Below are positions 8,267 to 14,596 of a stretch of 64,000 bases of DNA, in pieces. Position 1 is the first letter of the stretch, and every line of letters starts with the position of its first letter. The notes beneath the pieces are model-generated. The model was not told the origin of the DNA. It did no database searches and saw only the letters and a list, made by a program, of their open reading frames with translations. Source of the DNA: Propionibacteriales bacterium (GTDB lineage: Bacteria; Actinomycetota; Actinomycetes; Propionibacteriales; Nocardioidaceae); NCBI GenBank assembly GCA_026392465.1, contig JAPLCA010000024.1:1-64000 (forward strand). The letters are read 5' to 3'. Both the position numbers and the translations under genes were made by a program.

Positions 8267-9622
8267 ATGACCAGCACGACCCCGCAGGCGCGCACCCGGC
8301 GCGACCGCACCCACTACCTCTACATCGCGGTCATCGCCGCGGTCCTCGCCGGCATCGCCGTCGGCTTCGCGGCGCCCGACTTCGCGAAGGAGCTCAAGCC
8401 GCTCGGCGAGGGCTTCGTCAAGCTGATCAAGATGATGATCGGACCGGTCATCTTCTGCACCATCGTGCTCGGCGTCGGCTCGGTCCGCAGCGCCGCCCAG
8501 GTGGGCAAGGTCGGCGGCATGGCGCTCGGCTACTTCATCACGATGTCGACGTTCGCCCTGGCGATCGGCCTGGCGGTCGGCAACATCCTGCACCCGGGCG
8601 AGGGCCTGCAGATCACGCCCGAGGGCGCCGCGAAGGCGGCCGAGTCCGCCGGCAGCGAGAAGCAGACGACCGCCGAGTTCATCCTGCACATGATCCCGGA
8701 CACCATGGTCTCCTCGCTCACGTCAGGCGACGTGCTGCAGGCGCTGTTCGTCGCCCTGCTCGTCGGCTTCGCGCTGCAGGCCATGGGTCGCGCGGGCGAG
8801 CCGATCCTCGTCGGCGTCGGCTACCTGCAGAAGCTCGTCTTCCGCGTGCTCGCCATGATCATGTGGCTGGCCCCTATCGGCGCCTTCGGTGCGATCGCCG
8901 CCGTGGTCGGCGAGACCGGCATGGACGCGCTGCGCAGTCTCGCCGTCCTCATGATCGGCTTCTACATCACGTGCTTCCTGTTCGTCTTCGGCATCCTGGG
9001 CGCGCTGCTCAAGGCCGTCACCGGCATCAACATCTTCAGCCTGCTGAAGTACCTGGGCCGGGAGTTCCTGCTCATCGTCTCGACGTCGTCGTCGGAGTCG
9101 GCCCTGCCGCGCCTCATCGCCAAGATGGAGCACGCCGGCGTGCACCAGTCGACCGTCGGCGTCGTGGTGCCGACCGGCTACTCCTTCAACCTCGACGGCA
9201 CCGCGATCTACCTGACGATGGCGACCCTGTTCGTCGCGTCGGCCACCGGCGACCCGCTCAGCTTCGGCGAGCAGCTCTCCCTCCTGCTCTTCATGATGAT
9301 CGCCTCGAAGGGCGCGGCGGGCGTGACCGGCGCCGGTCTCGCGACGCTGGCCGGCGGCCTGCAGTCGCACCGCCCCGACCTGGTCGACGGCGTCGGCCTC
9401 ATCGTCGGCATCGACCGCTTCATGTCCGAGGCGCGTGCGCTGACGAACTTCGCCGGCAACGCGGTCGCGACGGTGCTCATCGGCACCTGGACCCACTCGA
9501 TCGACCGGCAGAAGCTCGACGCCGTCCTGGCCGGTGACGACCCCTTCGACGAGACGACGATGGTCGACGACGACCACGGCTACACGCCGCGCAAGGACGA
9601 GGAGCTCGACGTCGCGCGCTGA
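8267..9622 (+). CDS. dctA: DctA-type C4-dicarboxylate/amino acid:cation symporter
   Basis: 451 aa, a member of the dicarboxylate/amino acid:cation symporter (DAACS) family with about eight helices and two re-entrant hairpins. Visible signatures are the serine-rich hairpin STSSSESALPRL, the NLDGTAIYLTMATLF motif and NFAGNAVATVL. It imports succinate, fumarate or malate (or glutamate in related members) with protons or sodium. The ATG at 8267 follows AGGAGG closely. It is divergent from a CitA/CitB-like system and ends at a strong terminator at 9640, so it is probably a single-gene, carboxylate-induced unit. Confidence 0.92.
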   Translation: MTSTTPQARTRRDRTHYLYIAVIAAVLAGIAVGFAAPDFAKELKPLGEGFVKLIKMMIGPVIFCTIVLGVGSVRSAAQVGKVGGMALGYFITMSTFALAIGLAVGNILHPGEGLQITPEGAAKAAESAGSEKQTTAEFILHMIPDTMVSSLTSGDVLQALFVALLVGFALQAMGRAGEPILVGVGYLQKLVFRVLAMIMWLAPIGAFGAIAAVVGETGMDALRSLAVLMIGFYITCFLFVFGILGALLKAVTGINIFSLLKYLGREFLLIVSTSSSESALPRLIAKMEHAGVHQSTVGVVVPTGYSFNLDGTAIYLTMATLFVASATGDPLSFGEQLSLLLFMMIASKGAAGVTGAGLATLAGGLQSHRPDLVDGVGLIVGIDRFMSEARALTNFAGNAVATVLIGTWTHSIDRQKLDAVLAGDDPFDETTMVDDDHGYTPRKDEELDVAR

Positions 9623-9639
9623 CGCGACGTGGGACGACC

Positions 9640-9670
9640 CACAGGGCCCGGACACCGTCCGGGCCCTGTG
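9640..9670 (+). terminator. Terminator after dctA
   Basis: A perfect 14-bp GC-rich stem (9640-9653 with 9657-9670) and a 3-nt loop. No U-run follows, which is usual in high-GC actinobacteria. Confidence 0.85.
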
Positions 9671-9677
9671 TCGTCGG

Positions 9678-9683
9678 TAGGGT
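9678..9683 (+). promoter_or_regulatory. -10 box (TAGGGT) of a leaderless ppx transcript
   Basis: TAGGGT ends 6 nt before the ATG at 9690. This is the same spacing as at 35809, 39040, 54404 and 58343. Confidence 0.55.
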
Positions 9684-9689
9684 CGGGAC

Positions 9690-10610
9690 ATGCCGGATGC
9701 CCTCCGCGTCGCCGCGATGGACTGTGGGACGAACTCGTTGCGCCTGCTCGTCACCGACGTGCGGGGCGACCAGAAGCGCGACGTCGTGCGCGAGATGCGG
9801 GTCGTCCGCCTCGGCCAGGGCGTCGACGAGACCGGTCGTTTCCACCCCGACGCGCTGGAGCGGACGCTCGCCGTCACCCGCGAGTTCGGCGAGCTGGCCA
9901 CGGTGCTGGGCGCCGAGCGGGTGCGGTTCTGCGCGACGTCGGCGGCCCGGGACGCGTCGAACGCCGACGAGCTGAGCGACGGGGTCCGGTCGGTGCTGGG
10001 CATCGACCTCGAGGTGCTGTCGGGCGAGGAGGAGGCCCGCGCCTCGTTCCTCGGAGCCACGCGGTCGGTGTCGGGGCCGGCCCTCGTCGTCGACATCGGC
10101 GGCGGCTCGACGGAGCTGGTGGTCGGTGCGGACGGCGACGTCGGCTGGTCGCACTCCTTCGACGTCGGGTCGGTGCGGCTGACCGAGCGGTTCCTGCACA
10201 GCGACCCGGTCTCGATCGACGAGGTGACCGCGCTCGAGTCCCACCTCGACGAGGTGCTGACGCCACGCCTGTCGTCGCTCGACCCGGTGAGCACCCTCGT
10301 GGGGGTGGCGGGCACGATCACCACGGTCGCCGCCCATGCCCTGGAGCTCCCGTCATACGACTCGTCGCGGATCCACGGCGCCCGCATCGGCGTCGACGAC
10401 GTCCGCACGGCCTGCCTGTCGCTGCTGCGGATGTCGGTGGCCGACCGTCGCGCGCTGCCGTTCATGCACCCGGGTCGCGCCGACGTGATCGGCGCGGGCG
10501 CGATGATCCTCGACGCCGTCCTCGGCTCGGTCCCCCTGGCGACCGACGAGGTGCTGGTGAGCGAGCACGACATCCTCGACGGCATCGCCTGGGGCGCCGC
10601 GCAGCTCTAG
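9690..10610 (+). CDS. Ppx/GppA-family exopolyphosphatase/pppGpp phosphatase
   Basis: 306 aa, the short single-core form common in actinomycetes. The ASKHA-fold motifs are clear: DCGTNSLRLL at 11-20, SGEEEARASF at about 111-120, and the phosphate-binding DIGGGSTEL at 135-143. It should cleave terminal phosphates from polyphosphate or pppGpp, but which substrate cannot be read from sequence. It has its own leaderless-type promoter right after the dctA terminator. In relatives it usually follows DUF501, so the 5-9.6 kb genes look inserted or rearranged. Confidence 0.92.
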   Translation: MPDALRVAAMDCGTNSLRLLVTDVRGDQKRDVVREMRVVRLGQGVDETGRFHPDALERTLAVTREFGELATVLGAERVRFCATSAARDASNADELSDGVRSVLGIDLEVLSGEEEARASFLGATRSVSGPALVVDIGGGSTELVVGADGDVGWSHSFDVGSVRLTERFLHSDPVSIDEVTALESHLDEVLTPRLSSLDPVSTLVGVAGTITTVAAHALELPSYDSSRIHGARIGVDDVRTACLSLLRMSVADRRALPFMHPGRADVIGAGAMILDAVLGSVPLATDEVLVSEHDILDGIAWGAAQL

Positions 10611-10616
10611 CGGTAG

Positions 10617-10663
10617 CCCCCACCCCGCGCCGCACCCCCCACCCCCACCCCGTCCCCCACCCC
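10617..10663 (-). other. C-rich tract (possible G-quadruplex on the minus strand)
   Basis: At least five runs of four or more C, separated by 1-8 nt, run directly into the palindrome at 10660. The complementary G-runs could form a quadruplex. This is structure by pattern only. Confidence 0.45.
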
Positions 10664-10728
10664 GCTGAGTGTGACGTTTGGGGCCCAGATCGGCCCGATC
10701 GAGGCCCCAAACGTCACACTCAGCGGGG
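10660..10728. terminator. 26-bp perfect inverted repeat with a nested hairpin; bidirectional terminator or mobile palindrome
   Basis: The arms 10660-10685 and 10703-10728 are perfect complements, separated by 17 nt that hold a second perfect 6-bp hairpin (10688-10700). The right arm contains the TGA of the DksA-type gene (10720-10722). It lies between the convergent ppx and dksA-like genes, where a bidirectional terminator is expected, but it is far longer than one needs to be. Confidence 0.8.
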
Positions 10729-11064
10729 TCTGGACGCGCAGATGACGCAGAGGGTGGTGGCCGGGAGGGCCTCGAGCCGACCCTCGCCGATCGGGCGACC
10801 GCACACCTCGCAGACGCCGTAGGTGCCGTCCGCGACGCGGCCCAGCGCTGACTCGACGGCGGCGAGCCGACGACGGGCGCTGTCGGCGGCGTGGTCGGCC
10901 TGCGACCGCTCGAAGGCGATGGTGGCGCCCTCGGGGTCGTGCTCGTCGTCGACGTTCGACCCCTCGCGGGCGGCGACGATGCCGGCGACGTCGGCGTCGC
11001 GTGACGTGATCGACGCGAGCAGTCGACGACGCTCCTCCTCCAGACGCGCTCCCGCGTCGGTCAC
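10720..11064 (-). CDS. TraR/DksA-type zinc-finger protein
   Basis: 114 aa. The C-terminal four-cysteine zinc finger has the pairs CEVC (85-88) and CVIC (106-109), preceded by GTYGVCEVCGRPIGEGRLEALP, the DksA/TraR signature. Such proteins bind RNA polymerase through the secondary channel, or are small DksA-like factors of unknown role in actinobacteria. The GTG start overlaps the DUF1232 stop (GTGA), so it is the second gene of a two-gene operon. Its stop lies inside the long palindrome. Confidence 0.88.
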   Translation of the reverse strand: MTDAGARLEEERRRLLASITSRDADVAGIVAAREGSNVDDEHDPEGATIAFERSQADHAADSARRRLAAVESALGRVADGTYGVCEVCGRPIGEGRLEALPATTLCVICASRPR

Positions 11065-11486
11065 GACGCGGCCCTCGACGTGACGCCGGCCAGGCGCAGG
11101 ACGGCGGCGAGCCCGACGTCGGTGCCCGGCCAGTGGCGCTCGATGGCCTCGGGGCCGGCCCTCCGCACCACCGACCGCAGCACCAGCGCGACCACGACCA
11201 CGTCGTCGGCGTACCCGACCACCGGGACGACGTCGGGGACGAGGTCGAGGGGGAGGGCGAGGTAGACGAGGAGGGCGACGAGCCGCACACGGACGCCGCG
11301 AGGCAGCGCGGGGTCGCGCGCGAGGCGGTGCGTGAGCCGGACGAGGTCGGGCACGAGGCGCAGCAGGTCGCGCAGGTCGACCCGCTGCGACGTCCGCCGC
11401 GCCGCGAGCCACAGCAGCCCGACGAGGACCGCCCAGAGCAGCACGACACCGCCGACGACGGCCGCGATGACGCCCCAGGTGCTCAC
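11061..11486 (-). CDS. DUF1232 (YkvA-like) membrane protein
   Basis: 141 aa from GTG 11486. An upstream ATG at 11522 would add 12 residues, but GTG starts directly at the first hydrophobic segment. There is an N-terminal transmembrane helix (about 3-28), then RLVALLVYLALPLDLVPDVVPVVGYADD, the DUF1232 core with its conserved P-x-D-x-x-P motif in a membrane hairpin. The function is unknown in all organisms. It is translationally coupled to the DksA-type gene downstream. Confidence 0.85.
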   Translation of the reverse strand: MSTWGVIAAVVGGVVLLWAVLVGLLWLAARRTSQRVDLRDLLRLVPDLVRLTHRLARDPALPRGVRVRLVALLVYLALPLDLVPDVVPVVGYADDVVVVALVLRSVVRRAGPEAIERHWPGTDVGLAAVLRLAGVTSRAAS

Positions 11487-11539
11487 GCAGCCACCGTAGG
11501 CGGGGGCACCGACGGCGTGCACGTCGGCGAGGGACCGGC

Positions 11540-12496
11540 ATGATCGGACCCATGCCCGTGCAGCTGAGCCTCCCTGACGACGAGACCCGTGACCTGTTCG
11601 CCGACCTGGAGTCCGACGGGACGGCCGAGCTCCACGTGTGGGACTTCTCCGGGCCGCCCACGGCCGACGTGGTGCTCGACCTCGCCGTCCGTCCGTACCA
11701 GCTCACCGGCGACCTCTCCGTCCTCGACGCCGACCGGGTCAGGGCCGTGCAGGCGCAGTCGCTCGGCTACGACGACGCGATCGGCCACGTGCCGGACGGC
11801 ATCACGTGGTGCAACGCGGTCGACGTGCACGAGGAGCCGACCGCCGAGCTGGCCGTCGCGCTCACCCTCGCGTCGCTGCGTGGCCTCGACGACTTCGTCC
11901 GCAACGCCGCCCGCGGCGAGGACCGGTGGGACAAGGGCGCGGCCCGCCCCGGCCTGCTGGGCAAGCGGGTGCTCCTGCTCGGCGTCGGCGGCATCGGCCA
12001 CCAGGTCGAACGTCGCCTCGACGGGTTCGGCGTCGACCTGGTGCGGGTCGCGTCGTCGGCGCGCGACGACGAGCGGGGTCACGTGCACGGCATCGACGAG
12101 GTGCACGACCTGCTCGCCGACGTCGACGTCGTGGTCGTCGCGGTTCCCTACGGCGAGTCGACGCACCACCTCGTCGACGACGCCTTCCTCGCGGCGATGC
12201 AGGACGGCGCCCTGCTGGTGAACGTCGCGCGCGGCAAGGTCGCCGACACCGACGCGCTCGTGCAGCACGCCGCGTCGGGCCACGTCCGCCTGGCGCTGGA
12301 CGTCGTCGACCCCGAGCCGCTCCCCGACGACCACCCGCTGTGGACCACGCCTGGCGTGCTCCTCGCGCCCCACGTCGGGGGAGCGGTGGCCACGCGGCTC
12401 GAGCGCGTCGAGCCCCTCGTGCGGGAGCAGGTGCGACGCATCGCGGACGGGGAGCCGCTGATGAACGTCGTCGACGTGTCGTCCACCGCTGGTTGA
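11540..12496 (+). CDS. NAD(P)-dependent D-2-hydroxyacid dehydrogenase
   Basis: 318 aa. The C-terminal Rossmann domain begins with VLLLGVGGIGHQV (about 145-157). The catalytic Arg (NVARGK), the Glu (DVVDPEPLPDDHPLW) and the His (LAPHVGG) are all present. The family reduces 2-oxoacids such as glyoxylate, hydroxypyruvate or phosphoglycerate relatives, and the exact substrate is not readable. GAGGG lies 6 nt before the ATG at 11540. The last residues (STAG, stop) are encoded by the start of a dispersed repeat, so the original C-terminus may have been altered. Confidence 0.88.
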   Translation: MIGPMPVQLSLPDDETRDLFADLESDGTAELHVWDFSGPPTADVVLDLAVRPYQLTGDLSVLDADRVRAVQAQSLGYDDAIGHVPDGITWCNAVDVHEEPTAELAVALTLASLRGLDDFVRNAARGEDRWDKGAARPGLLGKRVLLLGVGGIGHQVERRLDGFGVDLVRVASSARDDERGHVHGIDEVHDLLADVDVVVVAVPYGESTHHLVDDAFLAAMQDGALLVNVARGKVADTDALVQHAASGHVRLALDVVDPEPLPDDHPLWTTPGVLLAPHVGGAVATRLERVEPLVREQVRRIADGEPLMNVVDVSSTAG

Positions 12497-12590
12497 GTAG
12501 CCCCGGCGAGCTTGCGAGACGGGGCGATGGAGCCGTCGCCGGAGGAGCATAGCTGCGATGGAGTGAAACCACTCGGCACGGTCGTCTGTT
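12488..12590 (+). repeat. Dispersed GGTTGAGTAG / GAGCTTGCGAG repeat, copy A
   Basis: GCTGGTTGAGTAG, then a CCCCG/CGGGG stem around GCGAGCTTGCGAGA, and later GAAACCACTCGGC. Two related copies face each other at 42082-42142 and 42182-42237. The element supplies the stop codon of the dehydrogenase gene. Confidence 0.75.
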
Positions 12591-12686
12591 GCGGATGTAC
12601 AGCGCCGCTCGGCTGGCGCGCTCGCGCACGAGGCGTACGGTCGAAGGTGAAGGTTCAACGACTTCCATCGACCTCAGGAGGACCCA

Positions 12687-13553
12687 GTGCAGCAGCGCAC
12701 CATCGGCACCGCGACCGTCAGCGCGATCGGGCTCGGCGGCATGCCGATGTCCATCGAGGGACGGCCTGACCGTGAGCGCTCGATCGCCACGATCCACGCC
12801 TCGCTCGACGCTGGCGTGACCTTCATCGACACCGCCGACGCCTACCACCGCGACGCGAACGAGGTGGGTCACAACGAGGAGCTCATCGCGGAGGCGCTGA
12901 AGGGCCACGCGGCCGGCAAGGACGTGCTCGTCGCGACGAAGGGCGGCCACCTGCGCCCCGGCGACGGCTCGTGGACGCAGAACGGCCACCCCGACTACCT
13001 CAAGGATGCCGCGAAGGCGTCGGCGAAGCGGCTCGGCGTCGAGTCGATCGGCCTCTACCAGTTCCACCGCCCCGACCCCGAGGTGCCGTACGCGGAGTCG
13101 ATCGGTGCGCTGAAGGAGCTGCTCGACGAGGGAGTCATCCAGCAGGCCGGCATCTCCAACGCCACGGTCGCGCAGATCGACGAGGCCAACGAGGTGCTTG
13201 ACGGCCGGCTCGTGTCGGTGCAGAACCAGTTCAGCCCGGCGTTCCTGTCGAGCCGCGACGAGCTGCGGCACTGCGCCGACATCGGCGTCGCGTTCCTGCC
13301 GTGGAGCCCGTTCGGCGGCATCAAGAAGGCCGGCGACTTCGGTTCCGACCACTCCGCCTTCCAGGAGGTGGCCGACGCGCGGGGCGTGAGCCCGCACCAG
13401 GTCGCGCTCGCCTGGCACCTCGCCCAGGCGCCCGTCGTGGTCCCGATTCCCGGCGCCTCGCGTCCGGAGTCGGCGAAGAACTCGGCCGAGGCGGCCGACC
13501 TCGAGCTCACCGACGACGAGCTCGCGACGATCGAGTCCGGCCTCGACGCCTGA
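12687..13553 (+). CDS. Aldo/keto reductase
   Basis: 288 aa, a TIM-barrel NADPH-dependent oxidoreductase. Family landmarks are GLGGMPMS near the start, FIDTADAYHRDANEVGHNEELI (the Asp-Tyr part of the catalytic tetrad), a later catalytic Lys in VATKGGH, and the C-terminal cofactor loop VVPIPGASRPESAKNS. The usual catalytic His position falls in LYQFHRPDP. The GTG start is preceded by AGGAGG at about 12675-12682. It stands alone and ends at a terminator. Substrates in this family range widely over aldehydes and ketones. Confidence 0.92.
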   Translation: MQQRTIGTATVSAIGLGGMPMSIEGRPDRERSIATIHASLDAGVTFIDTADAYHRDANEVGHNEELIAEALKGHAAGKDVLVATKGGHLRPGDGSWTQNGHPDYLKDAAKASAKRLGVESIGLYQFHRPDPEVPYAESIGALKELLDEGVIQQAGISNATVAQIDEANEVLDGRLVSVQNQFSPAFLSSRDELRHCADIGVAFLPWSPFGGIKKAGDFGSDHSAFQEVADARGVSPHQVALAWHLAQAPVVVPIPGASRPESAKNSAEAADLELTDDELATIESGLDA

Positions 13554-13566
13554 CGCCGTCTGCGGT

Positions 13567-13597
13567 GCGGCCCCGTCCTCCTCGAGGGCGGGGCCGC
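13567..13597 (+). terminator. Terminator after the aldo/keto reductase
   Basis: A 14-bp stem with one G-U pair (13567-13580 with 13584-13597) and a CTC loop. It lies between convergent genes and can serve both. Confidence 0.8.
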
Positions 13598-13604
13598 CAT
13601 GCGT

Positions 13605-14027
13605 TCAGGCGCCGGCGCAGCGCGAGATGTCGTGGCGTGCGCCGTCGCGCTGGCGCTGGTCGAGGCAGCGGCGCAGCCGGGGGAACCCGACCGTCTCGGG
13701 GTCGCAGACGTGGAGCGCCTCGACGACCTTCGTCCGCGCCGGCTCCTCGTCGAGGACGCCGTGCCAGGTGGCCCACTGGGGCAGGTCGAGCAGACCGAGG
13801 GCGGCCACGGCGAGCTCGTCCTCCAGGAGCTCGAGGTAGCGAGGATCCCCCTGGATCTGGCGCGGGTCGCCGTCCGCACGACGGACGTCGTCCGCGATCT
13901 GCCAGTACCGCTGCACGTACACGCCGCTCGCAGCGGCCCGCGAGGCCCGCTTGACGTCGACGAGCTGCTTGAGGCCGACGCAGGCGACGAGGAGGAGGCC
14001 GAGCAGGAGCAGCGTCGCGGTGTCCAC
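13605..14027 (-). CDS. Membrane-anchored hypothetical protein
   Basis: 140 aa. The N-terminus (residues 3-19) is a transmembrane helix, and the rest is soluble and helical with ELLEDELAVAALGLLDLPQWATWHGVL in the middle and two cysteines near the end. I do not recognise the family. It lies 30 nt after the second small membrane protein of the toxin-like locus and on the same strand. However, it has its own TACGCT -10 box exactly 6 nt before its GTG start, so it can be transcribed independently. Confidence 0.65.
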   Translation of the reverse strand: MDTATLLLLGLLLVACVGLKQLVDVKRASRAAASGVYVQRYWQIADDVRRADGDPRQIQGDPRYLELLEDELAVAALGLLDLPQWATWHGVLDEEPARTKVVEALHVCDPETVGFPRLRRCLDQRQRDGARHDISRCAGA

Positions 14028-14033
14028 GCGGCG

Positions 14034-14039
14034 AGCGTA
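14034..14039 (-). promoter_or_regulatory. -10 box (TACGCT) of a leaderless transcript
   Basis: On the minus strand TACGCT ends 6 nt before the GTG at 14027. Confidence 0.5.
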
Positions 14040-14057
14040 GTGGGTGGGACGTCGTCC

Positions 14058-14252
14058 TCAGTCCGCTCTCTCCTTTCTCCGCAGGCGAGCAACGAAGGGG
14101 CGACCGAAGGCGTCCCACAGGATGTAGAGCGTGACCGCAGTCGTGACGTACGAGGCGCCGTCGGCTGCGTCGTCGTTGCCGAAGTAGGCAACGACCGTCG
14201 AAGTCATCAAGCTCACGGCGAAGACGCCAAAGTAGCTCTCGAGGATGTTCAT
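14058..14252 (-). CDS. Small membrane protein, candidate immunity protein 2
   Basis: 64 aa with two hydrophobic segments (about 8-24 and 35-50) and a basic end (RLRRKE). It aligns without gaps over 58 residues to the 72-aa protein at 14368-14586 with 22 identities, including the shared block DGASYV and later AV..Y.L..AF..P, so the two are paralogues. Its ATG overlaps the TGA of the orphan toxin-tail segment (ATGA), keeping the tail-then-membrane-protein order of the first cassette. Base composition is a little lower in GC than the neighbours. The immunity role is inference from layout. Confidence 0.7.
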   Translation of the reverse strand: MNILESYFGVFAVSLMTSTVVAYFGNDDAADGASYVTTAVTLYILWDAFGRPFVARLRRKERAD

Positions 14253-14370
14253 GGTGGTGTCCCTTCGTAGGAGCGGGCGATGACGGCACCCTGGATGGAG
14301 GCGAGCTCCAGCAGGAGCTTCTTGGTTTCGTCGCAGATGCCGTTGCGCGCGCCTTCGACGAGCGACGTCA
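14249..14370 (-). pseudogene. Orphan toxin-tail remnant
   Basis: About 39 codons that begin inside the end of the upstream membrane-protein gene and run without a start codon to a TGA overlapping the next ATG. The peptide RNGICDETKKLLLELASIQG matches the last residues of the large protein upstream (RDGIGEEARQALIDIASVGP) with 8 of 26 identical and many conservative changes. A GTG at 14431 would open the frame but has no Shine-Dalgarno and lies within the preceding gene. It looks like a displaced C-terminal toxin cassette. Confidence 0.6.
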
Positions 14371-14586
14371 GGCGTCGTCGGCAGCGCCGGTCCGGTCGGG
14401 CACGCTCGACGCCCGCCGTCGGTGGAGCCACGGGAGGAGGAACGCCACGCAGAGGACGTAGGCGGCGACCGCGCCGGCGACGTAGGACGCCCCGTCGAGC
14501 TCTGCCTCCGACCCGAGGACCCAGACGGCGATCAGGGCGAGTCCGACGACGGAGATGATGCCTCGGTACTGGTGCAACGTAGTCAT
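14368..14586 (-). CDS. Small membrane protein, candidate immunity protein 1
   Basis: 72 aa with two hydrophobic segments (about 9-25 and 35-54), the DGASYV block between them and a basic, then acidic tail. It is a paralogue of the 64-aa protein at 14058-14252. The start is the ATG at 14586, with GAGGAG 6 nt upstream. That Shine-Dalgarno overlaps the stop codon of the large secreted protein, so the two are translationally coupled. A tightly coupled, tiny two-helix membrane protein right after a secreted protein with a membrane-active-looking C-terminus is what an immunity gene would look like. Confidence 0.72.
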   Translation of the reverse strand: MTTLHQYRGIISVVGLALIAVWVLGSEAELDGASYVAGAVAAYVLCVAFLLPWLHRRRASSVPDRTGAADDA

Positions 14587-14596
14587 CGTTCGCTCC

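Noticed and set aside
14249-14431. A 60-codon gene starting at GTG 14431
   Set aside because: The first third overlaps the preceding membrane-protein gene, has no Shine-Dalgarno and is Arg-rich nonsense; only the part after 14370 resembles the toxin tail, so I call a remnant instead.
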